This document shows positions 8,629 to 18,150 of a stretch of DNA of 64,000 nt, piece after piece. Within the stretch, counting starts at the first letter, position 1, and each line of letters starts with the position of its first letter. The position numbers were made by a program, and so were the translations under genes. This DNA comes from Enterococcus sp. ZJ1622 (GTDB lineage Bacteria > Bacillota > Bacilli > Lactobacillales > Enterococcaceae): the NCBI RefSeq assembly GCF_011038845.1, contig NZ_JAAKDW010000008.1, positions 62,001 through 126,000 of the forward strand, written 5' to 3'. The notes below the pieces were generated by a model. The model was not told where the DNA came from. It made no database searches and was given only the letters and a program-made list of their open reading frames with translations.

Positions 8629-11600
8629 GTGAGAAAAAAACAGATCAGATACGGTGCAGTGTTGCTCAATGTTTTTTTGCTTGGTACTCCGGTTTTTACG
8701 TCCGCAGCTGAATTATCGCCATTTGACAGTCCGTTAGTTTTTGAAGAAAATGCACACGTGAACATTATGGATCAGGAAGCTTCCAGACAAGAAGATCCCG
8801 CAGAAAATCCAAAACTGGAAAAAGAAAACAATCAGATGGAGGAAGAAAAAAACGTCATGACAGGTCAGACAAACGATCTTTCGAACAAGGAGCTGTTCGA
8901 AGAAGAATGGAAAGGTGTCGTCTTTGGCGAAAGTACCAGTGCCAGCAAGTATGCGATCGAACCTTTCGAAAACGGTGTCCGCTTAGCTTCGACGAATAAC
9001 GGCGGGAAATTCCAGACGAGCGGTTCTGATGGAATGACGTATTACTATCAGGCGATCCCGAAAGAGAAGAATTTCAAATTGCGTGCTACGATCGAAGTAG
9101 AATCTTGGACGTACACGAATGCCCAAGAAGGATTTTCATTGATGGTGCGTGATTCGGTGCCGGAAAACCATTTGTTCGGCCAAGCCTATTATTCAAATTC
9201 CTATGCTATCTTGGGTAGTCGGATCGAGTATCTGTGGAATTCGGACACGCAAGAAGTAGTCAGTACAAACGGCAGCAAATACACGATGCGTTTAGGTCTA
9301 GGGACACGGACGATCACAGGCGTTTCCCCAGATACGCCAGAAACTGCTCCAGCCCCAGGGAGTGTAGTATCAGAATCAACGCCACTTGAGACCTCCGCTG
9401 GAAAGCAGGAAAAAGAAGCCGGTTCTTATAATATTTTCGGCAACGGCAACGGCAATTTATTCCCAGCAACCGATAATATCACAAAGTTAGAATTGGAATT
9501 GAGGAAAACCAACACCGGATTCGAAGCATCTTATTATGATCCGGAAACAAAAGAAGAGCTAGGTTGGGATATCATGTATGATTGGGAAAAATTGTACAGT
9601 TCAAAAGATCCGTATGTTTACGTCGGTTTTTCAGCTGCTCGAAATATGACGATCAAGGTAGAAGGGATCGATCTTTCCTTCTCTGATCCTGCGACCGATC
9701 CGCCAGCAAAAGAACGGCCGAATAAAATCATCGAGCCGGTGTACAATGTGACATCTAGCCGCTATTCCGGCAATGAAGACCATACGATGACTTTCAGAGC
9801 AAATGCAGACGGTCTTTTGACCATCAAAGACCAAGAGACAGGTGAAGTATTAGCAGGCGCTGATCGATTAGCAGTCAAAGCGAATCGCGATTTCACGTAT
9901 CCAGTGAAACTGAGACTAGGAGAGAATCGTTTTATTTTCAGTTTTACACCTGACGAGAATTATCCACCGGAAGAATATACGGAAATGGCGAGTTACGAGA
10001 CACAAGAGATCAGCCACACAGTTGATTATCAAAAGCCGCAGTATTCGACTGTCTATGTGACGCCAGATGGGCAAGACAGCGGAACGGGAAGCAGACAAAG
10101 CCCGTTATCTTTTTCTCAAGCTTTGAGATATGCCTATGCGGGTCAAACCATTGTTTTAGCATCGGGCGTCTATGAATTCGATCAGGGATTCACGATTCCA
10201 AAAGGGGTCAATGGAACAGAAGAAGCACCGATCCGCTTGATTGCGGAGAAACAAAACAAAAACAAACGTCCTGTGCTGGATTTCAAAGGTACAGGAAGTG
10301 GGATGACCTTATTCAGCGATCACTGGATACTTAGAGGCTTTGATGTAACGAATAGTGCAGCGATGCAAAAAGGACTGCAGATTTCAGGAAGCTATAATCT
10401 GATTGAAGACATCCAGGCTTATCGCAACGGGAACACCGGGATACAGATCAGCGGAAGCTCCAATGATCCAGCTGAAGCATGGCCTGCGCATAATCTGGTG
10501 AAGAACTGTACCTCGTTTGAAAATGCAGATCCTGGATTTGAAGATGCAGACGGATTTGCAGCCAAATTGACAGTCGGAGAAGGAAATGTCTTCGATGGCT
10601 GTATTGCCTACCATAATGCAGATGACGGATGGGATTTGTTCGCAAAAAATGAAACAGGATCGATCGGCAAAGTTGTCATCAAAAACTCTGTTGCTTATCG
10701 TAATGGCTGGATTTCTGGAATGGAAGGAGAAGGGAACGGGAACGGCTTCAAAATGGGTGGTTCTTCCTTATCTGGTCCTCATGAACTGATCAACAGCCTT
10801 TCGTTTGAAAACTTGGCAAAAGGAATCGATTCAAATAGCGGGACGGATATCTCTGTAAAAAGCAGTACCAGCTTCAATAATGGATCTTATAATATCGCGC
10901 TCTATACTTCTTCTGCCGGACAAACAGATTTTGATGCATCAGGAATCTTGTCCTACCGCACGGAACATTTAGGGATGCGGGAACAGATCCGTCCGTTGAA
11001 CCAAGACGAGCGTAAGATCTATCATCCGCTGAATTATTACTGGAATGAACGAACAGGAGTCTCGGAGAATTCTGAAGGACGTCAAATAGAAAAGCATTGG
11101 ATCCAGTCGCTTGAACCAGCAAAAGGAGACAAACAGCCAATCTCTCGTTACGGGAATGGCAGTATCCATGTCCATGGGCTGATGCAGATCAAAGCGGAAT
11201 TTCGACAGCCTGAGAGCAGTAAAGCTGAAGGACTCCCAGCGTCTGTCGGTGCGGTATTTGATGGTCAGACTTCCCCTTCTTCTGATTATCCTGAGTATGA
11301 GATCGAGGAAGACCGGGCACCGAATCGGGCGAAACCCAATGAAGAGAATAATCCGATCGTGATCAAAGAAGCAAACGGTGTGACTGAACAGGCCGCTGAT
11401 CGGATCATCGAATGGAAACCGTTCACGGTCTTTGTCGCTGAATTTACACCGAATCCAGAGGCACCTATTCTAGAAGATCTCCGTTACATCCCGGAGAAAT
11501 GGCAGATCAGAGAAAACCAGACGAGTGGTGTATTTGCAGGTGAGACGGCAGTCATCACTGCACCAGCAAGAGGAAACTACACACTCGAAGTGACCTACCG

Positions 11601-11892
11601 AATCGAACAGTTTGACGGAGAGAACTGGATCGACTACACCGAAACAGCCAACCAGTCAAAAAGGATCACTGTTTTAGCGAATACAAAAGAAGAATCGGGA
11701 TCAGACAAACCGGCACCTGAGCAGTCGGGGGAAAAAGAAGACGTGAAGGAAGCAGGAAAAGACGTACCTAAGCAAGATCAAAAACCGCAGCTTCCAGAAA
11801 CAGGTGCTTCTGGCAATCCTTTGTTCGCATTTGCAGGAGTGACGCTTTTAGCTGGGATAGCTACTTATGTGCTGAGACAACGTAAAAAATAA
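8629..11892 (+). CDS. Cell-wall-anchored right-handed beta-helix protein (PL9 pectate-lyase type)
   Basis: Surface protein of 1087 residues. A signal peptide covers about residues 1-27, a charged linker runs to about 80, and a beta-rich domain of unknown name follows to about 360. Residues about 475-760 form a parallel beta helix with the polysaccharide lyase family 9 look: YVTPDGQDSGTGS at the start, NADDGWDLFAKNETG and GNGNGFKMGG in the core. Further beta-rich C-terminal domains, a Pro/Glu/Lys spacer and an LPETG sortase motif at about residue 1055 with membrane helix and RQRKK tail follow. It is expected to act on a uronic-acid polysaccharide at the cell surface. The start is the GTG at 8629, seven bases after AGGAGG; the ATG at 8623 is too close. 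It stands alone between two repeat arrays. Confidence 0.8.
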   Translation: MRKKQIRYGAVLLNVFLLGTPVFTSAAELSPFDSPLVFEENAHVNIMDQEASRQEDPAENPKLEKENNQMEEEKNVMTGQTNDLSNKELFEEEWKGVVFGESTSASKYAIEPFENGVRLASTNNGGKFQTSGSDGMTYYYQAIPKEKNFKLRATIEVESWTYTNAQEGFSLMVRDSVPENHLFGQAYYSNSYAILGSRIEYLWNSDTQEVVSTNGSKYTMRLGLGTRTITGVSPDTPETAPAPGSVVSESTPLETSAGKQEKEAGSYNIFGNGNGNLFPATDNITKLELELRKTNTGFEASYYDPETKEELGWDIMYDWEKLYSSKDPYVYVGFSAARNMTIKVEGIDLSFSDPATDPPAKERPNKIIEPVYNVTSSRYSGNEDHTMTFRANADGLLTIKDQETGEVLAGADRLAVKANRDFTYPVKLRLGENRFIFSFTPDENYPPEEYTEMASYETQEISHTVDYQKPQYSTVYVTPDGQDSGTGSRQSPLSFSQALRYAYAGQTIVLASGVYEFDQGFTIPKGVNGTEEAPIRLIAEKQNKNKRPVLDFKGTGSGMTLFSDHWILRGFDVTNSAAMQKGLQISGSYNLIEDIQAYRNGNTGIQISGSSNDPAEAWPAHNLVKNCTSFENADPGFEDADGFAAKLTVGEGNVFDGCIAYHNADDGWDLFAKNETGSIGKVVIKNSVAYRNGWISGMEGEGNGNGFKMGGSSLSGPHELINSLSFENLAKGIDSNSGTDISVKSSTSFNNGSYNIALYTSSAGQTDFDASGILSYRTEHLGMREQIRPLNQDERKIYHPLNYYWNERTGVSENSEGRQIEKHWIQSLEPAKGDKQPISRYGNGSIHVHGLMQIKAEFRQPESSKAEGLPASVGAVFDGQTSPSSDYPEYEIEEDRAPNRAKPNEENNPIVIKEANGVTEQAADRIIEWKPFTVFVAEFTPNPEAPILEDLRYIPEKWQIRENQTSGVFAGETAVITAPARGNYTLEVTYRIEQFDGENWIDYTETANQSKRITVLANTKEESGSDKPAPEQSGEKEDVKEAGKDVPKQDQKPQLPETGASGNPLFAFAGVTLLAGIATYVLRQRKK

Positions 11893-11954
11893 ATCTGTTT
11901 CATCAAGCTAGACTTCACAAAAAATTCACGTGATTTGGGTGGCATACAGAAAAA

Positions 11955-12184
11955 AAGGAGGAGCTACGACAAAATTCTTGTCGTAGCTCCTCTTTTTCGA
12001 ATAAACGGTGTTCCAGAGATAGCCTATCGGCAATAAGGCTGAACATCTCTGTCACAACCTCACACACGGTGTTCAAAAGCTTGCATCTGCGGCACTAAGC
12101 CCAATCAGATGAAAAATATGGAGAGCTATTTTTATCTGATTGTTCTTACTGCTTGATGCAGAGCAGCTTTTTCACAACCTCCTC
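11955..12184 (+). repeat. Modular palindromic repeat array, hairpin plus mini unit plus full unit
   Basis: The leading hairpin at 11955-11998 (GGAGCTACGACAA / TTGTCGTAGCTCC, then CTTTTT) can terminate the lyase gene. After CGAATAAA comes a 58-base mini unit (12005-12062), in which AGAGATAGCC and GGCTGAACATCTCT remain but the inner stem is gone. A full unit of the AAGCTTGCATCTGCGG type (12065-12182) follows. Orientation follows the lyase gene; the array ends 14 bases from the stop of the converging pepO. Confidence 0.85.
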
Positions 12185-12197
12185 TTTTCAGTCATTT

Positions 12198-14105
12198 TTA
12201 CCAGATATGCACTCTTTTTTCTGGCGCAAGGTACATTTGGTCTTGTTTCGTAATCCCGAATGTTTCATAAAATTCTTCAAGATTTTGCGGTTGGACATTT
12301 GCCCGAAGCTTCGTTGGGGCATGGACATCGATTTGTAACAGAAGCTGCTGGTATTCTTTTTTCGCTTTTGTCCGCCAGATCGTTGCCCAATTGACAAAAA
12401 ATTCTTCCATTGAAAGATCCTTTTCTGATCTTGCCGCTTCTAATGCACAACTCAAACCACCCGCATCTGCGATATTCTCCGAAACGGTGAGCTTTCCATT
12501 GACTTTTCCATCTGCGAAAGGCAGTCCGTCAAATTCTTCAATCATGGCAGCTGCTTTTTCCTGGAAGTGGACAAAGTCTTCTTCTGTCCACCAGTTGTTC
12601 AGATTCCCGAATTCATCGAACAGCGCACCGTTATTGTCGAATGCGTGAGAGATCTCATGTGCGATCACGGCACCGATTCCGCCGAAGTTAGCTGAGCTTG
12701 ACTGATCCAAACTGTAAAATGGCGCCTGCAAGATCGCTGCTGGAAAGACGATGATATTGCGGAATGGATGATAGTAGGCATTCACTGTGTCTGCGCTCAT
12801 TTCCCATTCTGTACGATCGACAGGCTTGTTCCATTTGGCGAATTGGTCTTTCAATGTTTCTTTGCTGAAGTTGAGGGCATTAGACAGCAGGGTTCCGCCC
12901 TCCTTTGCAGGGATCGTTTTGAAACGATCGAAAAGGGCAGGGATCTTGTCAGGGTAACCTACTTGGATACCTAGTTTGTCCAGTTTTATGATGGCTTTCT
13001 CCCGAGTGGCATCACTCAGCCAGCTGTTTTCCTCTAAACGTTTTTTGTAGACAGCGACCATTTTTTCCACCATTTGCTCGACGTCTTTTTTCGCCGCTTC
13101 ACCAAAATATTTCTTGCCGTAGTAATCACCGACTACTTGGTCGAATTGTCCCGAAGCTAAATAATACGCTGCTTTTTTCTGCGGCATCGCTTCTTCTGCG
13201 CCTGAAAGCGTACGTGAGAACACACTGCCGGTTTGACGGAATTCTTCTGATAGATAACCGCTGAGAGAATAAACTGTTTTGACGATCATCCAGCTTTTGA
13301 CTAACGAAAAATGAGCATCGGTCAAAAGATCTGCCAAATGATCGAAATAAACAGGATCTGTCACGATTACTTTGTCCGGTTTTGCACCGATCAGACCTGT
13401 GATCAGTTTTTCCAGATCTAGTTTATCTGTATGCTGGATAAATGTAGCTAGAGATTGCGGATTATACGTTTTGCTATAGTCCGCGTTTTCTTCTGCACTT
13501 TTTACATGTGGTGCGATCAGTTTATCGAATTGGATCGCTTGTTCCACGATCGCTTCTGCCTGGCTTTTTTCTTTGCCGGATAATTCTAGCAGTCGCACCA
13601 TCATCTCGAAGAAGACACCTAATAACTGCGCACCATTTGGATGATCCGGCGTATAGTAAGTCTTGTCTGGCAAGAAAAGAGAAGGGGAATAGGCAAAAAG
13701 CGCATTTGTCTGTGCATGCTTCATATCAGCGTCTACATCAAAATGAAAAGGTAAAGGCAGACTATCCAATGTCCATTCTGGGAACTGCTGATTCAGCTCT
13801 TCGAAGGAGTGCAGATTCTCGATTCTTTCAAGCAGAGGAAGTAATGGTTCTGCATGCAGCTGATTTCTGCGATCGTAGTCATTTGCCAACTGATAGTAGG
13901 CGAGGAAATGGTTCATTTTTTCCGAACGGACAGCTTCAGGATCAGCTAACAGATGATCGAACTCTTCCATGAGAAGATTGTCGATATCGTCTACCAAATC
14001 TGTAAAACCGCCAGTTACCGGTTTATCCGCAGGTATTTTTGCTGTTTTCAGCCAATCTTCATTGACTGCCTCATAAAAATCTTGTTTCAAACGTTCTCTG
14101 TTCAT
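12198..14105 (-). CDS. pepO: M13-family metalloendopeptidase PepO
   Basis: Zinc peptidase of 635 residues, the usual length of lactic acid bacterial PepO, without signal peptide and so cytoplasmic. It carries the zinc motif VIAHEISHAFDNNG (HExxH), the third-ligand block SENIADAGGLSCAL, and the end DQMYLAPEKRVHIW close to the invariant W. It cleaves imported oligopeptides of intermediate length and so works with the Opp importer encoded at 43137-49303. The ATG at 14105 lies ten bases after AAGGAG; a nearer ATG opens only a short frame. It converges on the repeat array at 11955. Confidence 0.93.
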   Translation of the reverse strand: MNRERLKQDFYEAVNEDWLKTAKIPADKPVTGGFTDLVDDIDNLLMEEFDHLLADPEAVRSEKMNHFLAYYQLANDYDRRNQLHAEPLLPLLERIENLHSFEELNQQFPEWTLDSLPLPFHFDVDADMKHAQTNALFAYSPSLFLPDKTYYTPDHPNGAQLLGVFFEMMVRLLELSGKEKSQAEAIVEQAIQFDKLIAPHVKSAEENADYSKTYNPQSLATFIQHTDKLDLEKLITGLIGAKPDKVIVTDPVYFDHLADLLTDAHFSLVKSWMIVKTVYSLSGYLSEEFRQTGSVFSRTLSGAEEAMPQKKAAYYLASGQFDQVVGDYYGKKYFGEAAKKDVEQMVEKMVAVYKKRLEENSWLSDATREKAIIKLDKLGIQVGYPDKIPALFDRFKTIPAKEGGTLLSNALNFSKETLKDQFAKWNKPVDRTEWEMSADTVNAYYHPFRNIIVFPAAILQAPFYSLDQSSSANFGGIGAVIAHEISHAFDNNGALFDEFGNLNNWWTEEDFVHFQEKAAAMIEEFDGLPFADGKVNGKLTVSENIADAGGLSCALEAARSEKDLSMEEFFVNWATIWRTKAKKEYQQLLLQIDVHAPTKLRANVQPQNLEEFYETFGITKQDQMYLAPEKRVHIW

Positions 14106-14221
14106 TCATTGATCGCTCCTTTTTATTCCGTGTGCCCATTATCTTACAAATTTCTTAATTAAACAAATAGAATGGCAGTTTTTAAAAGAAACAGCCCCAG
14201 TCCTTGGGTAATCAAACCGAT

Positions 14222-14249
14222 TTGTTTTTTTCACCGCATCACTTATAAT
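14222..14249 (+). promoter_or_regulatory. Promoter of the C39-like peptidase gene
   Basis: TTGTTT at 14222 and a perfect TATAAT at 14244-14249 are 16 bases apart. The ATG at 14248 falls inside the -10 box, which rules it out as the start of the following gene. Confidence 0.65.
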
Positions 14250-14274
14250 GAATAAAAAGGAGGCGTTCGAATCC

Positions 14275-15129
14275 GTGCAAACAGTGGGAAAACCTGTATA
14301 TTTCAAAGTAGGGAAAGAGAAAAAATGTGCTGTCAGCATGCAGCAGTTACGCTCAAAAGAAAATGGACAGCGTCATTTAGCCATTGTTTTTGAAGATCAA
14401 AGCTATGTGATTGTCGATTCTACTGGAAAAGCGGTCGAGTATTGTCCAGCAACGCAAGGTTATTCTGAATGGATGAAAAATCCGGCAAAATGGGAACAAA
14501 CAGAAGCAGATAAAACGTTCGACTGGAAAGATTGGATCAACAAAGACGGATCGATCCCTGTATTAATAGAAGAAAAAAGAGCTGGGCAAGAACTGACCGA
14601 ATGCTGGGTAGGGTTGCCGGAACAGCGATTTTCGAACTATAAGGATTGGAAAACACCAGTTGGTTATCTTTGCGGGACTTATGCAGCAGCTGTCTTATTG
14701 GCTTATTACCAAGATTATCGAGAAGACGTACGCATACCGCAGACGATTCGTGAGAAAAACGCAAGTGATCCTCAAAACCTTGTCCCTGTTTTACGACAAA
14801 CGATCCAGCCTCATGGTTTGCCGACTGTTCCTTTTCAAGTGAGCGCAGGGATCACGGCTTTTTTGAAAGCAGCTGGAAGCAATACCAGCGCACGAAGTAC
14901 AGTGATCGGCTCTTGGCAGCGGGCGACTAAACGGATCCGCCAAGGAAAACCTGTAATGATCGGGATACTGCGTGCTTTGGGCAGTCCTTACGGCAATCAT
15001 TGGGTCACGGCATACGCGTATTTCGAATCAGCTTCTGGCGAACGTTATTACAAAGTCCATGATAACTGGGGCGATTTCCACCGAGTCATTCCGGCAAGCT
15101 GGAGCAACGGGACAGTCTCACTTCCTTAA
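14275..15129 (+). CDS. C39-like cysteine peptidase domain protein
   Basis: Protein of 284 residues with a papain/C39-like fold in its second half: YLCGTYAAAVLLAYYQD supplies the nucleophilic cysteine, GNHWVTAYAY the histidine, and KVHDNWGD the third catalytic position. The first 110 residues are a charged domain I do not recognise. There is no signal peptide, unlike many C39-like surface proteins, so it may act in the cytoplasm or leave by another route. Start GTG at 14275 behind AAGGAGG (11-base gap), because the upstream ATG lies in the promoter. Substrate unknown; bacteriocin-leader processing is unlikely without an ABC domain. Confidence 0.65.
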   Translation: MQTVGKPVYFKVGKEKKCAVSMQQLRSKENGQRHLAIVFEDQSYVIVDSTGKAVEYCPATQGYSEWMKNPAKWEQTEADKTFDWKDWINKDGSIPVLIEEKRAGQELTECWVGLPEQRFSNYKDWKTPVGYLCGTYAAAVLLAYYQDYREDVRIPQTIREKNASDPQNLVPVLRQTIQPHGLPTVPFQVSAGITAFLKAAGSNTSARSTVIGSWQRATKRIRQGKPVMIGILRALGSPYGNHWVTAYAYFESASGERYYKVHDNWGDFHRVIPASWSNGTVSLP

Positions 15130-15207
15130 TAATTTGCTGAAATTAACAGAAAATCTTGAGAAAATATGTTAAACTATCGAAGAATAGAGAAGTTTGGGGA
15201 GGACTAC

Positions 15208-16182
15208 ATGAGTAAAAAGTATCAGGATGACACGTTGAAGATTTTTAGTTTGAATGGAAACCGGCCGTTAGCAGAAAAAATCGCCAAGGTGTTCGGGACA
15301 GAATTAGGAAAAAGTGTCGTAAAACAGTTTAGTGACGGGGAGATCTCGATCAATATCGAGGAAAGTATCCGAGGCGATCATGTATACATCGTGCAGTCGA
15401 CGAATGCGCCCGTCAATGATTATTATATGGAATTGCTCATCATGATCGATGCGATGAAACGTGCAAGTGCCAAGACGATCAATGTGGTTCTGCCTTATTA
15501 CGGCTATGCCAGACAAGACCGGACAGCAAAGCCGCATGAACCGATCACAGCAAAACTGATCGCCAACCTGATCGAAGAAGCGGGGGCGACTCGTGTGCTG
15601 ACATTGGATCTGCATACAGTCCAAGTACAGGGATTCTTTGACATTCCAGTCGATAACTTGTTCACGATGCCCTTATTCGCTCACTACTACCGTCAGCTTG
15701 GTCTGACAGGCGATGATATCGTTGTTGTTTCGCCAAAAAACAGCGGAGTTCAGCGGGCACGAAGCCTTTCAGAGTATCTGAACAGTACACTTGCTATCGT
15801 TGACCACGCAGATGATGCATCTGCTGACAGCGGCTATGTGATCGGAGACGTCAAAGGAAAAACATGTATCATGGTCGATGATATCTTGAATACCGGCGCA
15901 ACGCTTGCACGAGCAGCGAAGGTATTGAAAGAAAATGGCGCAAAAGAAGTATACGCGTGTGCTTCCCATGGATTATTGTCTGATTCTGCTAAAAGTATTC
16001 TGGACAATGCACCAATCAAAGACATCTGTATCACTGATTCTGTCTACACAGAAGATGAACGTCATCCAGAGAACTTGACGATCGTCACTTGCTCTGAATT
16101 AATGGGTGAGGCAGTCAAGCGGATCCATGAAAATACACCGATGAGTCCTTTGTTCCGTTTAGAAACAAAAGAGTTTGAATAA
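15208..16182 (+). CDS. prs: Ribose-phosphate pyrophosphokinase (PRPP synthase)
   Basis: Enzyme of 324 residues making PRPP from ribose 5-phosphate and ATP, for nucleotide, histidine and NAD synthesis. Motifs: the ATP-binding region [18 protein letters not shown], the catalytic histidine region [15 protein letters not shown], and a PRPP-binding loop reading [11 protein letters not shown]. That loop, and [18 protein letters not shown], differ from the usual DDIIDTAGT and SPDHGG forms, which suggests the second, divergent Prs copy found in enterococci and other lactobacilli. Start ATG at 15208 behind GGGGAGG; a frame from 15166 is unsupported. Confidence 0.88.
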   Translation: MSKKYQDDTLKIFSLNGNRPLAEKIAKVFGTELGKSVVKQFSDGEISINIEESIRGDHVYIVQSTNAPVNDYYMELLIMIDAMKRASAKTINVVLPYYGYARQDRTAKPHEPITAKLIANLIEEAGATRVLTLDLHTVQVQGFFDIPVDNLFTMPLFAHYYRQLGLTGDDIVVVSPKNSGVQRARSLSEYLNSTLAIVDHADDASADSGYVIGDVKGKTCIMVDDILNTGATLARAAKVLKENGAKEVYACASHGLLSDSAKSILDNAPIKDICITDSVYTEDERHPENLTIVTCSELMGEAVKRIHENTPMSPLFRLETKEFE

Positions 16183-16192
16183 ACGAGCGACC

Positions 16193-16255
16193 GCACCATT
16201 TATTCGGATTTAGGGAAAGGAGGCCGGGACGAAAGTATGTCTCGGTCTTTTTTTG
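16193..16255 (+). terminator. Terminator of prs, with a remnant repeat end
   Basis: GGCCGGGAC pairs with GTCTCGGTC, then T7 (16222-16255). Just before it, ACCATTTATTCG at 16196-16207 is identical to the outer end of the repeat array at 25192-25203, suggesting a decayed repeat end. Confidence 0.75.
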
Positions 16256-16369
16256 TTGTTCTCTCGTTGAGGAAATCAGGAAAAATAAAGGAAAAAATCA
16301 CTCTTTTTGGTATGTCAGCCATTTTGTGCTAGAATGTGCCTAGCTATAAATGAGAAGGGATGAAACAAG

Positions 16370-17506
16370 GTGGAAAAAATATATTTGGATCACGCGGCAA
16401 CAACGCCGATGCATCCGCAAGTAATCGAAGCAATGACAGCAATCATGCAAGAAACATTTGGGAACCCGTCAAGTATCCACGGATTCGGACGAGCAGCTCA
16501 TGAAAAGCTGGAAACAGCAAGACAGATCATCGCAGACAGTCTTCAGGTGAATGCTCACGAGATCATCTTCAATAGTGGCGGGACAGAAGGCGACAACACA
16601 GCGATCCTTGAAACAGCTTATTCTCGCCAGAATGAAGGCAGACATCTGATCACTACTACGATCGAACATCCAGCTGTATTGAATACGATGAGATTTTTAG
16701 AGACAAAAGGATTTGAAGTTACATATCTGCCTGTGGATGAGAAAGGGAATCTTTCGATGGAAGATGTTCGTTCTGCGTTGCGAGAAGACACGATCTTAGT
16801 TTCTGTGATGTATGGGAACAATGAAATCGGCAATCTGATGCCAATCAAGGAAATCGGTGAGTTGTTAAGAGAACATCCGGCCTATTTCCATACCGATGCT
16901 GTCCAAGCATACGGCAATCAAACAATCCGTCCAGAAGAAGCAGGCATCGATCTACTGAGTGTCTCTGCTCATAAGATCAATGGACCAAAAGGCGTAGGAT
17001 TCTTGTACAAAAAAGATGGCGTCAATATCCCATCTTTGCTTTTAGGCGGCGAACAAGAAGAAAAACGTCGTGCAGGTACAGAAAACCTTGCTGGGATCTG
17101 GGGGATGGCCAAAGCCGTTGAGATCTTGACACCAGAAGAAAGAGAAGCAAGAAGCCAGAAATATCATGGCTTCCAACAGCAAATCCTGGATTCCCTCAAA
17201 GAAAACGGCATTGAGTATCAGGTAAATGGTGATTTAGAAAACAAATTACCTCATGTCTTGAATCTGCGCTTGCCAGGTGTAGTCAATGATCTGCTTTTGA
17301 TGAAACTGGATCTTCGTGGTCTAGCGATCTCCACAGGTTCTGCATGTACGGCAGGAAATATCGAACCTTCTCACGTACTAGAAGCGATGTATGGAAAAGA
17401 TACACCTATTTTGAAAGAATCCATCCGAATCAGTTTCGGATTTGGGAATACGGAAGAAGAAGTCCAGCGTTTTGCCGATCAGTTGGTCGAATGTGTGAAA
17501 AAATAA
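16370..17506 (+). CDS. iscS: Cysteine desulfurase (NifS/IscS family)
   Basis: PLP enzyme of 378 residues that takes sulfur from cysteine for tRNA thiolation and other sulfur uses. The PLP lysine is K202 in SAHKINGPKGVGF; the persulfide cysteine is C326 in TGSACTAGNIEPSH. The N terminus IYLDHAATTPMHP is typical. Start is a GTG at 16370 (GAAGGGA upstream). It is followed by a DUF1831 gene, as in other Lactobacillales, where mnmA usually comes next; here mnmA lies at 23297. It probably supplies sulfur to MnmA. Confidence 0.92.
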   Translation: MEKIYLDHAATTPMHPQVIEAMTAIMQETFGNPSSIHGFGRAAHEKLETARQIIADSLQVNAHEIIFNSGGTEGDNTAILETAYSRQNEGRHLITTTIEHPAVLNTMRFLETKGFEVTYLPVDEKGNLSMEDVRSALREDTILVSVMYGNNEIGNLMPIKEIGELLREHPAYFHTDAVQAYGNQTIRPEEAGIDLLSVSAHKINGPKGVGFLYKKDGVNIPSLLLGGEQEEKRRAGTENLAGIWGMAKAVEILTPEEREARSQKYHGFQQQILDSLKENGIEYQVNGDLENKLPHVLNLRLPGVVNDLLLMKLDLRGLAISTGSACTAGNIEPSHVLEAMYGKDTPILKESIRISFGFGNTEEEVQRFADQLVECVKK

Positions 17507-17633
17507 CTGAGAATCTGATCTGTTTTTATCAAGATGACATAGCTGTTTTTCGAAAATCACGGAAAAAACCTAGTAAAGCTAGCCATAAACTTTTATAATA
17601 AAAGAGAAAACTACATTTACCGAGGTGAAGATC

Positions 17634-17978
17634 ATGGCATTTGAAAAAACAGCATCAGTTCTTGGATCAGACGTCAGCTACCGCTTACATCCCAATGCAA
17701 AAAGATACACATTGCGAGACAATGGCTTTACAGAAACGAACGGAGGCAACTATCAGCTGATCCGTCCATTAGACGCAACGCCCCAAAGCAAAGAAGGCTT
17801 CAAATTGAAGATCACTGTTTCAAAAGATATCGATACACTGAAGATGTCGATCACCACAGCTAATGGTTTAAAAGCAGTGAATATTTTCAAAGATCCAAAG
17901 CAAAAAATGAGCCAGGAAAAATTTTATTTTCTGATGGATGGAATGATCAGCCGAGGATTATTCGAAAAAGTGGAATGA
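17634..17978 (+). CDS. DUF1831 family protein
   Basis: Soluble protein of 114 residues of the Lactobacillales-specific DUF1831 family, recognised by sequence character (LGSDVSYRLHPNAKRYTLRD at its start) and by its place directly after the cysteine desulfurase. Function unknown; association with iscS and mnmA in many genomes suggests a part in sulfur transfer to tRNA, which is inference. The start is the ATG at 17634, seven bases after GAGGTG; a GTG at 17625 overlaps that site. Confidence 0.75.
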   Translation: MAFEKTASVLGSDVSYRLHPNAKRYTLRDNGFTETNGGNYQLIRPLDATPQSKEGFKLKITVSKDIDTLKMSITTANGLKAVNIFKDPKQKMSQEKFYFLMDGMISRGLFEKVE

Positions 17979-18018
17979 GCTGTAATCGTGTAATTGATTA
18001 TGTAATTGAATAGTAACG

Positions 18019-18104
18019 AAAAAAGACAACTAGTGATGGATCGCCCTTGACAGTCAGATGAAAAACTGACTTCATGAAGACGATTCAGACAAGTTGTCTT
18101 TTTG
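18019..18104 (+). terminator. Long imperfect hairpin ending in T5
   Basis: AAAAGACAACT pairs with AGTTGTCTTTT, and the arms continue with interrupted pairing to a CAGTCAG / CTGACT tip, giving an 86-base hairpin. It closes the iscS-DUF1831 unit. Much longer than an ordinary terminator. Confidence 0.7.
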
Positions 18105-18150
18105 TTTCAATAACAGTGTAGGGAGGTAGTTGTTCTCATCTGAACAGCAG

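Noticed and set aside
14248-14274. ATG at 14248 as start of the C39-like gene
   Set aside because: It lies inside the TATAAT box; the ribosome site is downstream of it.
16221-16255. prs terminator as a member of the GTGACAA hairpin class
   Set aside because: The loop and arms (GGGACGAAAG/GTCTCGG) are only loosely similar; kept as an ordinary terminator with a neighbouring repeat trace.
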